NCBI RefSeq assembly: GCF_003609635.1
Contig: NZ_MCIA01000032.1
Coordinates: 183,592 to 247,591, forward strand
DNA length: 64,000 bases
Direction: 5' to 3'
Source: Lacrimispora algidixylanolytica
GTDB lineage: Bacteria; Bacillota; Clostridia; Lachnospirales; Lachnospiraceae
A program made the translations under genes and the position numbers. Shown piece by piece: positions 25,482 through 34,076 of this stretch. Within the stretch, counting starts at the first letter, position 1. Each line of letters starts with the position of its first letter. The notes below the pieces were generated by a model. The model was not told the DNA's origin. It searched no databases and saw nothing but the letters and a program-made list of their open reading frames with translations.

Positions 25482-26759
25482 TCAATGTCCCAGCTTTTCC
25501 AGATCTTTATAAAAGCCTGGATATGAAATATTTACGCAGTCCGCTCCCAGAATTTCTGTTTCACCTTCTGCGCATAAACCGGTGACTGCAAAGGTCATGG
25601 CGATTCGGTGATCTAACTTGCTATCAATGACAACACCGTGGAGGGGTCTCCCGCCTCGAATAATCATGCCATCCTCTGTTTCTGTAACATCGGCTCCCAT
25701 AGCTGTTAAGTTTTGAACCATAACTTCAATTCGATTGGATTCTTTCACTTTTAACTCAGCTGCATCTTTGATTACTGTTTCCCCTTCCGCAAAGCAAGCC
25801 ATAGCAGCAATCATAGGAAGTTCGTCAATAAGTCTAGGAATGATACTTCCTTCAATGGTGGTACCGTGGAGAGAGGAGTATTTGACTAGAATATCTGCCG
25901 TTGGTTCCCCGGAATCCGTGTTTTCGTTTAAAAGGGTGATATTAGCCCCCATATCACGACATACGGAGAGGATGCCATCTCTGGTAGGATTAATGCCCGT
26001 GTTACGGATGAGTATCTCAGAACCAGGAATCATAAGCCCTGCTGCGATAAAGAAAGCGGCAGACGAGATGTCTCCCGGAACCTTAATCTTGTTGCCATAT
26101 AATTCCTTTGGAGGAGCAATGCATGCTGTGGTTCCTTCAGTCTTTACATCAGCACCAAAGTATTTTAACATAATTTCTGAATGATTTCTGGATATATACG
26201 GCTCGGTTACCGTTGTCTCACCCTCTGCATATAGGCCAGCTAATAAAATAGAAGATTTTATCTGGGCAGAAGCAACCTGGCTGGTATAGTGAATGCCATG
26301 AAGCTTTTTACCACTGATGGAAAGAGGTGCACAGCCGTTGTCCTTTATACTCGTGATCTGTGCTCCCATGAGGGATAGTGGCTCCATGATTCGCTTCATA
26401 GGACGTTTTTGAATGGAATCGTCACCGGTCAGTGTGACGTCAAAGTTCTGAGCAGCCAAGATGCCAGAAATCAGGCGAGTGGTAGTTCCGCTGTTGCCGC
26501 AGTCAAGAGTATCGACTGGCTTTTTTAGACCACGCAGGCCCTTTCCTTCTACAATAACGGAGTCTCCCTTTATGTCAATGGAAACACCCATGCTCTGAAA
26601 GCAAGAGATGGTAGAGAGACAGTCGGCACCGGAAAGAAAATGGCTGATTTCAGTCGTTCCTTTTGCAATGGAGCCAAACATAACGCTTCGGTGAGATATG
26701 GATTTATCCCCTGGGATGGTGATTTCTCCCTTTAAAGGGGAGGCTTTTGTAAATTTCAT
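25482..26759 (-). CDS. aroA: 3-phosphoshikimate 1-carboxyvinyltransferase (EPSP synthase)
   Basis: A 425-residue cytosolic enzyme of the shikimate pathway joining phosphoenolpyruvate to shikimate-3-phosphate. Family motifs include PGDKSISHRSVMFGSIAKG at the N terminus, LDCGNSGTTTRLISGIL near residue 85 and KVKESNRIEVM in the C-terminal half, together with DHRIAMTFAV. It is the third gene of aroF-tyrA-aroA. Length is normal. Confidence 0.97.
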   Translation of the reverse strand: MKFTKASPLKGEITIPGDKSISHRSVMFGSIAKGTTEISHFLSGADCLSTISCFQSMGVSIDIKGDSVIVEGKGLRGLKKPVDTLDCGNSGTTTRLISGILAAQNFDVTLTGDDSIQKRPMKRIMEPLSLMGAQITSIKDNGCAPLSISGKKLHGIHYTSQVASAQIKSSILLAGLYAEGETTVTEPYISRNHSEIMLKYFGADVKTEGTTACIAPPKELYGNKIKVPGDISSAAFFIAAGLMIPGSEILIRNTGINPTRDGILSVCRDMGANITLLNENTDSGEPTADILVKYSSLHGTTIEGSIIPRLIDELPMIAAMACFAEGETVIKDAAELKVKESNRIEVMVQNLTAMGADVTETEDGMIIRGGRPLHGVVIDSKLDHRIAMTFAVTGLCAEGETEILGADCVNISYPGFYKDLEKLGH

Positions 26760-26771
26760 AAAGTACCTCTC

Positions 26772-27869
26772 TTAGTTCGGTATTAAGTCATAATGATATT
26801 TTTCCAACTGTTTCCAGGCGTTGTCCATAGATTCTTTATCGTAAAATGCGATCCGTAAAGTACCTTCTCCATGTTCTCTGTTATGATTAATGCCAATGTT
26901 TTTTATGCTAATGCCCTTTGACGCAAGAATAACCGCCAATGTGGAGATCGCTCCTACTTCATCTGCCATGTTTACCGTAAAGAAATAATCCGATTCAATG
27001 GGACCGGTTGCTTTCTCTGAAAAAGAATTCCTGTAATCTCTGGATGTTTCAAATAATTGATAGATATATTGATTGTCCTTCGCCTCAAGCACCTTAAGGA
27101 TATCGTTTAAGGAGTCAATGTAGCGCTTTAAAATGAGAGAAAGGTTATTGCTATTGGTCATGCAGATTTGCTCCCACATCTCTGGTGAGGAGGAGGCAAT
27201 TCGGGTTATATCCTTAAATCCACCGGCAGAGAGCCTTCTCATCAACTCCTGGCTGTTGTCAGAATCCTTTACCAGGTTTACCATACTGGAAGCTACAATA
27301 TGTGGGAGATGACTGATGGCAGCGGTAACGAAGTCGTGTTCCTTATAATCCATTACAAGTGGAATGGAACCGATTGATTTCCCCATATCAACCATGTGGT
27401 TTACCTGATCCTCAGAGGAAAGGGCAGTAGGCGTGATGATATAATAAGCATTCTCAAGAAGATGTACAGAGGAATTTTCATATCCTGTTTTTTCAGAGCC
27501 AGCCATAGGATGCCCTCCGACAAAACAGTGCTCCAGACCAGCACGAATCACAGCTTCGTGTATATCTGTCTTAGTACTGCCTACATCGGTTATAATGGCT
27601 CCCGATTTGAGATAGGGCTTAATCTGTTCTAAGTAATTCGCATTGTATTCCACAGGAGCACAAAGAAAGATCAAATCACATTCTTTTAATTCTTCCCCGA
27701 TTCCGTCTAGGACCACATCAACAATTCCTTCCTCCTGAGCCTTTAATAGCTTTGACTTGGAGCGCATGTAAGCCATGATTTTGGATTTGGGGTGTTCACG
27801 CTTGATTCCTTTGGCAATGGAGCCACCAATCAAACCAAGCCCGATAAAGGCAATGGAAGGTTCACTCAT
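26772..27869 (-). CDS. tyrA: Prephenate dehydrogenase with ACT domain
   Basis: A 365-residue enzyme making 4-hydroxyphenylpyruvate for tyrosine. The Rossmann NAD-binding motif GLGLIGGSIAKG opens the protein; FVGGHPMAGSEKTGYENSS holds the substrate-binding His; the last 75 residues are an ACT domain (ADEVGAISTLAVILASKGIS) likely giving feedback control by tyrosine. It overlaps the end of aroF by 4 nt. Confidence 0.95.
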   Translation of the reverse strand: MSEPSIAFIGLGLIGGSIAKGIKREHPKSKIMAYMRSKSKLLKAQEEGIVDVVLDGIGEELKECDLIFLCAPVEYNANYLEQIKPYLKSGAIITDVGSTKTDIHEAVIRAGLEHCFVGGHPMAGSEKTGYENSSVHLLENAYYIITPTALSSEDQVNHMVDMGKSIGSIPLVMDYKEHDFVTAAISHLPHIVASSMVNLVKDSDNSQELMRRLSAGGFKDITRIASSSPEMWEQICMTNSNNLSLILKRYIDSLNDILKVLEAKDNQYIYQLFETSRDYRNSFSEKATGPIESDYFFTVNMADEVGAISTLAVILASKGISIKNIGINHNREHGEGTLRIAFYDKESMDNAWKQLEKYHYDLIPN

Positions 27870-28882
27870 TTCGTATTCCTCCTGGAGAGTTCTGCGTAAG
27901 GCCTAAGTTCGTCCATCAGATGATCAAATTGCTCAAAGGTCAGGGACTGAGGACCGTCTGATAATGCACAGGCTGGACATGGATGTACTTCTACAATAAG
28001 TCCATCGGCTCCAACTGCCAGTGATGCCTTTGAAATTGGTTCGATGTAAGCGCGTACGCCGGTTGCGTGGCTTGGATCAATGATGACTGGTAAATGGCTC
28101 TTAGAACGGATTACAGGAACCGCACTGATGTCTAAGGTGTTTCTGGTGGCAGTCTCATAGGTACGAATGCCGCGTTCGCAAAGAACGATATTAGGATTTC
28201 CTTCTGAGGCAATGTATTCAGCCGCATTGAGCCATTCGTCGATGGTGGCACATAACCCTCTCTTTAAAAGGACAGGGACACCTGCCTTACCAGCTTCTTT
28301 TAAAAGCTCAAAATTCTGCATGTTCCTGGCGCCAATCTGCACCATATCTACATATTTTACCGCAGTTTCCAGGGAACGTAAACTAGTAGCTTCACAAATG
28401 ATGTTAAGACCGGTAGCCTCTCTTGCCTCTTGCATGAATTTTAAACCTTCTTCTTCAAGGCCTTGGAATGCGTAAGGAGAAGTTCTTGGCTTGTAAGCGC
28501 CACCTCTTAAAAACTGTGCGCCAGCTTTTTTGACAGCGAAAGCAGTTTCTAAAAGCATATCGTGATTTTCAATGGCGCATGGACCTGCCATCATGGTAAA
28601 GTGTCCCGGGCCAATTTTAGCAGTTCCCACAGAGATAACGGAGTCATCAGGATGGAACTTTTTATTTACTAATTTGTAAGATTCTGTAACAGACACAATT
28701 TTGTCAACTCCTTCTATGAGCTCGATGTTTGCGCTAAGGAGCTTTGATTTGTCGCCAACCACTCCGACGATGGTGACTTGGGTACCTTTGGATAAGTGAG
28801 CCTGAAGACCATTATCCTCAATGATTTGTTTGATTTTAAGTACAGCTTCCTCGGAAGCGTTAGGCTTCATAATGATTATCAT
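27866..28882 (-). CDS. aroF: DAHP synthase, Thermotoga-type
   Basis: A 338-residue 3-deoxy-7-phosphoheptulonate synthase, first step of aromatic synthesis. An N-terminal ferredoxin-like regulatory domain (about residues 1-70, MKPNASEEAVLKIKQ) precedes the TIM-barrel catalytic domain with MAGPCAIEN, GGAYKPRTSPYAFQG and DPSHATG metal/substrate motifs. The regulatory domain suggests feedback by aromatic amino acids. It heads the aro operon behind a near-consensus promoter. Confidence 0.96.
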   Translation of the reverse strand: MIIIMKPNASEEAVLKIKQIIEDNGLQAHLSKGTQVTIVGVVGDKSKLLSANIELIEGVDKIVSVTESYKLVNKKFHPDDSVISVGTAKIGPGHFTMMAGPCAIENHDMLLETAFAVKKAGAQFLRGGAYKPRTSPYAFQGLEEEGLKFMQEAREATGLNIICEATSLRSLETAVKYVDMVQIGARNMQNFELLKEAGKAGVPVLLKRGLCATIDEWLNAAEYIASEGNPNIVLCERGIRTYETATRNTLDISAVPVIRSKSHLPVIIDPSHATGVRAYIEPISKASLAVGADGLIVEVHPCPACALSDGPQSLTFEQFDHLMDELRPYAELSRRNTK

Positions 28883-28919
28883 AATCTATGTTCTCCCTTT
28901 TTTCAAATATTTAATCCCC

Positions 28920-28979
28920 ATTGTATCTGATGATATCCTCGTTGTCAACGCTTTTATACTTTAAAGTTTAACACTTTAA
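28920..28979 (-). promoter_or_regulatory. Promoter of the aroF-tyrA-aroA operon
   Basis: On the minus strand a consensus TTGACA (28948-28943) and TACAAT (28925-28920) have a 17-bp spacer. A perfect dyad TTAAAGT-TTAAC-ACTTTAA at 28961-28979 sits just upstream and may be an operator. Confidence 0.85.
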
Positions 28980-29039
28980 CGCATATTCGTATTTAGACCA
29001 TACATTGCCATGAAAAGGATGGATTAAAAAAATATTATG

Positions 29040-29048
29040 TGATAGAAT
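29040..29048 (+). promoter_or_regulatory. Extended -10 promoter of the retron
   Basis: TGATAGAAT is an extended -10 element. Initiation about 7 nt downstream would fall at 29055-29056, exactly the first base of the a1 repeat of the retron RNA. No good -35 box is visible. Confidence 0.55.
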
Positions 29049-29055
29049 ATTTGAC

Positions 29056-29255
29056 ATAACAGCAGAAGTTATAGTTTTTCCGGTAAAACTGCCGGCTGGG
29101 CAGCGAGTCGTTGTTCGGATTATCATAGGGTTACAATAGACCGCAATCTGCTGCGAAGTACTTCCGCACATTGCATGTGCATACGCATGTGCAAGACATG
29201 CGCGCGTACATCTTCGCATCTTACGGTATCATTTTAGTATTGCTTCTGCTGTTAT
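29056..29255 (+). ncRNA. Retron msr-msd RNA
   Basis: The region is bounded by a perfect 13-base inverted repeat, a1 ATAACAGCAGAAG (29056-29068) and a2 CTTCTGCTGTTAT (29243-29255), the defining layout of retron RNAs. After a1, G29074 in TTATAG is a candidate branching guanosine, followed by msr hairpins (AGTTTT-TCCGGT-AAAACT at 29073-29090; TTG/CAA plus CGG/CCG pairing at about 29112-29146). The msd is a long hairpin, 29152-29218: TGCGAAG / CTTCGCA at the base, TTGCATGTGC / GCATGTGCAA with two G-U pairs at the tip, loop ATAC. The reverse transcriptase starts 37 nt downstream. Exact ends of the msDNA cannot be fixed from sequence. Confidence 0.88.
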
Positions 29256-29292
29256 ATTTCTAGATTACATACAGAGCGGAGGGATTTGGCCT

Positions 29293-30273
29293 ATGTATCA
29301 GACTGAACTTTGGAAATATAGTACAAAAAAGCATTGCCAGGACATGTTATTATCTTTTCAGCTTTTGGGCGAGGACTGGCCGGATCAAAAAGTAATTGCA
29401 TGCCTTTATGGAGTCAGCAATCATACGGAACGCCATTACCATACAGCTATGATACCCAAAAGTGATGGAACAAAGCGCCAGCTTTTAGTACCGGATGATT
29501 TATTAAAGATGATTCAGAGAAACATTGCAAGGAATGTATTGTCTGGGTTTGAATTATCTTCTTGTGCGTCTGCGTATTGCAAAGGAACCTCTGTGCTTAA
29601 GAATGCTTCGATTCATACAGGGAAGCGATTGGTGCTTAAGCTAGATATAGAAGATTTTTTTGGAAGCATTACGTTTCCCATGGTTTTAAATGGCGCATTT
29701 TCCAGCAAGTATTTTCCACCAACTGTGGGAACTTTGCTGACAGCTCTTTGCTGTTATCATGATTATCTTCCTCAAGGAGCGCCTTCTTCCCCTGTTATTT
29801 CCAATCTGGTTATGAAGCCATTTGATGATTATATGAAGGTATGGTGTGAAGAAAAGAATATTTCGTATACAAGATATTGTGATGATATGACCTTTTCAGG
29901 AGATTTTCAGCCTGGACATGTGATCAATAAAGTATCTGGATTTTTAGATGCGATGGGCTTTGCCTTAAATCGGGAGAAAACCAAGATTCTTTCCTCTGGA
30001 AGAAGACAGACGGTAACAGGAATTGTGGTCAATGAAAGACCCCATGTTTCACCCGATTACAGAAGGAGGCTACGCCAAGAGGTGTATTACTGCCTGAAAT
30101 ATGGAGTGAAGTCTCATATTACAATGACGGGGAGAGAAGAGCCTAAACCAGAAATAGAGCGTCACTATCTGTTTTCCCTTCTTGGAAAGATCAATTACCT
30201 ACTATTTATTAATCCTCAGGATCTGTGGTTTAAGCAGGCGGAAGGAAAGATACGAAGTATACTTGATCACTAA
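29293..30273 (+). CDS. ret: Retron reverse transcriptase
   Basis: A 326-residue reverse transcriptase that would prime on the 2'-OH of the msr branching G and copy the msd into msDNA. Retron hallmarks: NAxxH as NASIH (residues 104-108), catalytic LKLDIEDFFGS (116-125), QGAPSSPVISN (161-171), YxDD as YCDD (195-198) with Cys instead of the common Ala, and the VTG triplet at 241-243 followed by IVVNERP. There is no fused extra domain. GGAGGG precedes the ATG. No toxin, nuclease, ATPase or transmembrane effector of a known retron type is recognised next to it. Confidence 0.95.
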   Translation: MYQTELWKYSTKKHCQDMLLSFQLLGEDWPDQKVIACLYGVSNHTERHYHTAMIPKSDGTKRQLLVPDDLLKMIQRNIARNVLSGFELSSCASAYCKGTSVLKNASIHTGKRLVLKLDIEDFFGSITFPMVLNGAFSSKYFPPTVGTLLTALCCYHDYLPQGAPSSPVISNLVMKPFDDYMKVWCEEKNISYTRYCDDMTFSGDFQPGHVINKVSGFLDAMGFALNREKTKILSSGRRQTVTGIVVNERPHVSPDYRRRLRQEVYYCLKYGVKSHITMTGREEPKPEIERHYLFSLLGKINYLLFINPQDLWFKQAEGKIRSILDH

Positions 30274-30292
30274 GCGGATTGTCTGATATAAT
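30263..30292 (+). promoter_or_regulatory. Promoter of the cell-wall-binding protein
   Basis: TTGATC (30263-30268) and an extended -10 TGATATAAT (30284-30292), spacer 18 bp, overlapping the end of the reverse transcriptase gene. This argues the next gene has its own transcript. Confidence 0.6.
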
Positions 30293-30317
30293 AGATAAAA
30301 CAGGTGGAGGGATAGAT

Positions 30318-30710
30318 ATGAGAACATTATGGAAAAAACTGGCTGCCTATGGGACATGTTGTATGCTTTTCATTGGAGCTATGACATGTATGTCCGGGAC
30401 CCCTGTTCAGATGGAAGCCTATGCTCAGACAAATTCAGACGCTTCTGCGTTTGGCTGGCAGAAGGAATTAGACGGCTGGAGGTTAAAAAACAGCGATGGT
30501 TCCTATGCAAGGGGCTGCTTTGGAGCTGTGGAAAACATATGGTACTATTTTGATCAGGATGGTTACATGGTTACAGGCTGGCAGCAAGTTAGTGATGATT
30601 GGTTTTATTTTGAGGCTGATGGTCATATGGTCACTGGTCCAACCTATGTCGGACAGGCCTATTATTATTTTGAATCTAGTGGGAAACTGAACAAAAGTTT
30701 TTATGAATAA
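30318..30710 (+). CDS. Secreted protein with cell-wall-binding (choline-binding-like) repeats
   Basis: A 130-residue secreted protein. The ATG at 30318 follows GGTGGAGGG and starts a signal peptide (KKLAAYGTCCMLFIGAMTC, cleavage probably near EAYA-QT). The mature part has aromatic repeats of the CW_binding/choline-binding class: IWYYFDQDGYMVTGWQQV, DWFYFEADGHMVTGP, AYYYFESSGKLN. There is no catalytic domain, so it may coat the wall or bind another protein. It sits 45 nt behind the retron gene with a separate promoter. Confidence 0.8.
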   Translation: MRTLWKKLAAYGTCCMLFIGAMTCMSGTPVQMEAYAQTNSDASAFGWQKELDGWRLKNSDGSYARGCFGAVENIWYYFDQDGYMVTGWQQVSDDWFYFEADGHMVTGPTYVGQAYYYFESSGKLNKSFYE

Positions 30711-30724
30711 GATTAACTGAGAAT

Positions 30725-30747
30725 GAGGGCTTAGCCCTCTTTTTTTT
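30725..30747 (+). terminator. Terminator after the wall-binding protein
   Basis: GAGGGC-TTA-GCCCTC followed by a long T-run. Confidence 0.9.
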
Positions 30748-30797
30748 GCAGAAAAAGAAAAATGTCGAAAAATAATTGTGCAAATTGCCTGACATGC

Positions 30798-30826
30798 TTG
30801 CAATTATACGACATTTTTAGTAAAAT
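30798..30826 (+). promoter_or_regulatory. Promoter of the EF-G-like gene
   Basis: TTGCAA (30798-30803) and TAAAAT (30821-30826) with a 17-bp spacer. Confidence 0.65.
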
Positions 30827-30864
30827 ATTATCATAGACTTAAATACGGAACAGGAGGAATGCTT

Positions 30865-32967
30865 ATGAACGTGTATGGAACCAAACAGATCCGCAACGTT
30901 GCCTTATTAGGGCACGGGGGAGCCGGTAAAACCACACTGGCTGAAGCGATGGCATACGTGACCGGAGCCATTGGCAGAATGGGTAAAATTATCGATGGTA
31001 ATACCATCAGCGATTATGACAAAGAAGAGACCAAGAGACAGTTTTCTATCTCCACTTCTCTGATTCCTTTGGAGTATGAAGGAGAAGATGGACCCATAAA
31101 GGTTAACCTGCTTGATACTCCCGGGTATTTTGATTTTGTAGGAGAGGTCGAAGAGGCCATCAGTGTAGCGGATGCAGCCGTAATTGTTGTTAACTGCAAA
31201 GCAGGAATTGAAGTTGGGACATATAAGGCATGGGAGATGTGTGAGAAGTACAAGCTTCCTAGACTTTTCTTTGTGACCAATATGGATGATGATCAGGCCA
31301 GCTTCCGGGAACTACTCTTAAAGCTGGAAAAGGAATTTGGAAGAAAAATTGCACCCTTCCATCTTCCCATTCGTGAGAATGAGAAGTTTATCGGTTTTGT
31401 CAACGTAGTAAAGATGGCAGGAAGACGCTTTACGGTCAACAGTGATTACGTGGAATGTGAGATTCCGGAGTACAGTCAAAAGAACTTGGTAATTGCCAGA
31501 GAAGCTCTTATGGAAGCGGTAGCAGAGACTAGCGAAGAATACATGGAACGTTATTTTACAGGGGAGGAATTCACCCTGGATGAGATATCATCTGCTCTTA
31601 GGGAGCACGTCACTGAAGGCAACATTGTTCCGGTCATGTTAGGGTCAGGCCTTAATGCTCAGGGAGCAAAGATGGTGCTTCAGGCAATTGATAAATATTT
31701 CCCTGCTCCAGATCATTACGAATGCATTGGTGTGGATATATCCACAGGAGAACGATTCACTGCCAAATATAATGATAATGTTTCTTTATCGGCTCGAGTG
31801 TTTAAGACCGTCGTAGATCCATTTATCGGCAAATATTCTCTTCTTAAAATTTGTACCGGAACATTAAAACCGGATTCTATCATATTTAATGTAAATAAGG
31901 ACTCAGAAGAGAAGCTCGGAAGACTATATGTATTAAGAGGAAAGGAAGCCATTGAAGTTTCTGAATTAAGAGCAGGTGACATTGGAGCAGTCTCAAAACT
32001 TAACGTCACCCAGACCGGAGATACCATAGCTCTTCGTTCTGCTCCTATTGTATATCATAAACCAGAGATATCAACACCTTATACCTACATGCGCTATCGC
32101 ACAAAGACCAAAGGAGATGATGATAAGGTTTCGAATGCTTTATCAAAGCTAACGGAAGAAGATTGGACTCTAAAGGTGGTAAACGATACAGAGAATCGCC
32201 AGTCCCTATTGTGTGCCATTGGAGATCAGCAGCTTGAGGTAGCTGTTAGCAAGCTGTTAAACCGTTATAAAGTTGAAATCGAACTGAGCAAGCCTAAATT
32301 TGCGTACCGGGAGACCTTACGCAAAAAAGTAGAGGTTCAGGGAAAATATAAAAAACAGTCCGGAGGACACGGTCAGTATGGAGATGTTAAGATGTCCTTT
32401 GAACCCTCCGACAACTTGGAAAAACCTTATATATTTGAGGAAAGTGTCTTTGGTGGATCCGTACCTAGAAACTATTTCCCTGCGGTTGAAAAGGGCATAG
32501 CAGAATGTGTGTTAAAAGGACCGTTAGCTGCTTATCCAGTGGTTGGGCTTAAGGCCACGCTTTTAGATGGTTCCTACCATCCGGTAGATTCTTCTGAATT
32601 AGCTTTTAAGATGGCGGCCACTACTGCCTTTAAAAAAGGATTTATGGAAGCAAACCCCGTTTTATTAGAACCAATTGCCTCCCTTAAGGTAAGAGTTCCT
32701 GATAAATTTACCGGAGATGTCATGGGAGATTTAAACCGGAGAAGAGGCCGTGTTCTTGGTATGAATTCGGACCATCACGGAAAGCAGATTGTTGAAGCGG
32801 ATATACCAGTTTCCGAACTGTTTGGTTATAACACGGATCTTCGTTCTATGACCGGCGGTATGGGAACGTATGAATATGAATTTAGCCGTTACGAACTAGC
32901 TCCTGGAGATATCCAGAAGAGAGAGGTGGAAGAACGGGCCTCAAAAGTTGATAAAGGAACTGCTTAA
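30865..32967 (+). CDS. EF-G paralogue (translation-factor GTPase)
   Basis: A 700-residue GTPase with the domain order of elongation factor G: G1 GHGGAGKTTLAEA, G3 LLDTPGYFDFVGEV, G4 as TNMD rather than NKMD, then domains II-V (KYKKQSGGHGQYGDVKM; RRRGRVLGMNSDHHG; GYNTDLRSMTGGMGTYE). The opening and the changed G4 fit the EF-G-2 type paralogue rather than the essential fusA, which normally sits with rpsG and tuf. Start 30865 is chosen for its 7-nt distance from AGGAGG. Its specific task is unknown. Confidence 0.88.
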   Translation: MNVYGTKQIRNVALLGHGGAGKTTLAEAMAYVTGAIGRMGKIIDGNTISDYDKEETKRQFSISTSLIPLEYEGEDGPIKVNLLDTPGYFDFVGEVEEAISVADAAVIVVNCKAGIEVGTYKAWEMCEKYKLPRLFFVTNMDDDQASFRELLLKLEKEFGRKIAPFHLPIRENEKFIGFVNVVKMAGRRFTVNSDYVECEIPEYSQKNLVIAREALMEAVAETSEEYMERYFTGEEFTLDEISSALREHVTEGNIVPVMLGSGLNAQGAKMVLQAIDKYFPAPDHYECIGVDISTGERFTAKYNDNVSLSARVFKTVVDPFIGKYSLLKICTGTLKPDSIIFNVNKDSEEKLGRLYVLRGKEAIEVSELRAGDIGAVSKLNVTQTGDTIALRSAPIVYHKPEISTPYTYMRYRTKTKGDDDKVSNALSKLTEEDWTLKVVNDTENRQSLLCAIGDQQLEVAVSKLLNRYKVEIELSKPKFAYRETLRKKVEVQGKYKKQSGGHGQYGDVKMSFEPSDNLEKPYIFEESVFGGSVPRNYFPAVEKGIAECVLKGPLAAYPVVGLKATLLDGSYHPVDSSELAFKMAATTAFKKGFMEANPVLLEPIASLKVRVPDKFTGDVMGDLNRRRGRVLGMNSDHHGKQIVEADIPVSELFGYNTDLRSMTGGMGTYEYEFSRYELAPGDIQKREVEERASKVDKGTA

Positions 32968-33119
32968 TATCATAGAATCAAAGGAAATAGTTAGTTGCGA
33001 GGCGGCAAACATTTGCCGCCTCTTATTGTGTCTTAAAAGCTCCTGTAACGCTAGAAGAATTGCGCTTTTGCCTCAACTATGGTAGACTATTAACAACTAG
33101 CAGGAGGTATCAATCAATC

Positions 33120-34034
33120 GTGGAAGACAAAAAAAAGGTAGTAAAGGCATTTTCCAGAATTGGATTTGGGTATGGGGCTTTCATAGCCACAACTCTTTTA
33201 TTGCAGTTAGGATTTGGAGTATTTATTGCAGTGTTATCAATCTTTAACATTCATATCCCCATAGGAAACTGGTACATAGTTGTTAGTTCACTGGCTAATT
33301 ATGTAGTGGGAGGTGGAATCTCGTATCTCATTATCCGTAGTATGCCTGTGACTCTAAGTACGAATTCTGAAAAAGTAAGTGCAAAAACACTTTTTGCAGG
33401 CTTTTTGGTCTGCATGAGTGGTTTATATATTGGCAACTTAATGGGGCTTGCATTGATGAAAGTGGTATCTGTTTTGCAGGGAAGACCAATGGTGAACCCT
33501 GTGACAGAGATTTTAAATGGTCTGAGCGGCTGGGCAATTTTACTTGTCATGGTAATTATGGCACCTATTTTTGAAGAGATCTTGTTTCGTAAGGTGTTAA
33601 TCGACCGAGTAAGAGTTTATGGTGACAAAGCGGCTATCATTATGTCTGGTTTTATCTTTGGACTTAGCCACGGCAATTTTTATCAGTTTTTTTATGCGTT
33701 TTTTATTGGCATTGTACTTGCATATATTTACATACACACGGGAAAACTCCGTTATACAATCCTTTTTCATATGGCAATCAATTTCATTGGTTCCATACTT
33801 GGATTAAAGGTTCAGGAAGTTAGGTGGCTGATTCCCATTTATTCAATCATTATGCTTATGGCTGTGGCAGCAGGCATCGTTATTTTCTTTCAAAACCGAA
33901 AAAACCTTATATTCCAGCCGGGGCAAAAAGAGACTTGGGGAAGGGGAAGCTTTAAGACTTTGTTCTTAAACTTCGGTATGATTTTCTTTTTCCTACTTTC
34001 TACCGCGACCTTTGTTCTTTCAGAAATACGGTAA
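33120..34034 (+). CDS. CPBP-family intramembrane protease
   Basis: A 304-residue polytopic membrane protein with the Abi/CAAX-protease (CPBP) motifs: MVIMAPIFEEILFRKVLIDR with the catalytic EExxxR, FIFGLSHGNFYQFFYAF with the HxxxF metal-binding His, and FHMAINFIGS. Such proteins cleave within membranes or act in prenyl-protein processing and bacteriocin self-immunity. GTG 33120 is the likely start, AGGAGG being 12 nt upstream; the frame itself is open further upstream. It stands alone before the Leu T-box. Confidence 0.85.
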   Translation: MEDKKKVVKAFSRIGFGYGAFIATTLLLQLGFGVFIAVLSIFNIHIPIGNWYIVVSSLANYVVGGGISYLIIRSMPVTLSTNSEKVSAKTLFAGFLVCMSGLYIGNLMGLALMKVVSVLQGRPMVNPVTEILNGLSGWAILLVMVIMAPIFEEILFRKVLIDRVRVYGDKAAIIMSGFIFGLSHGNFYQFFYAFFIGIVLAYIYIHTGKLRYTILFHMAINFIGSILGLKVQEVRWLIPIYSIIMLMAVAAGIVIFFQNRKNLIFQPGQKETWGRGSFKTLFLNFGMIFFFLLSTATFVLSEIR

Positions 34035-34041
34035 AATGCGG

Positions 34042-34070
34042 TTGACACAGTACTTCTATTATGTTACATT
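34042..34070 (+). promoter_or_regulatory. Promoter of the leuS leader
   Basis: TTGACA (34042-34047) and TACATT (34065-34070), spacer 17 bp. Confidence 0.8.
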
Positions 34071-34076
34071 TACAGT

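Noticed and set aside
28943..28948. Possible -35 for a plus-strand retron promoter in this gap
   Set aside because: The TGTCAA here is the -35 of the minus-strand aroF promoter with exact 17-bp spacing.
29152..29218. Hairpin considered as an ordinary terminator
   Set aside because: It has no T-run and lies inside the a1/a2 repeat ahead of a retron reverse transcriptase, so it is better read as msd.
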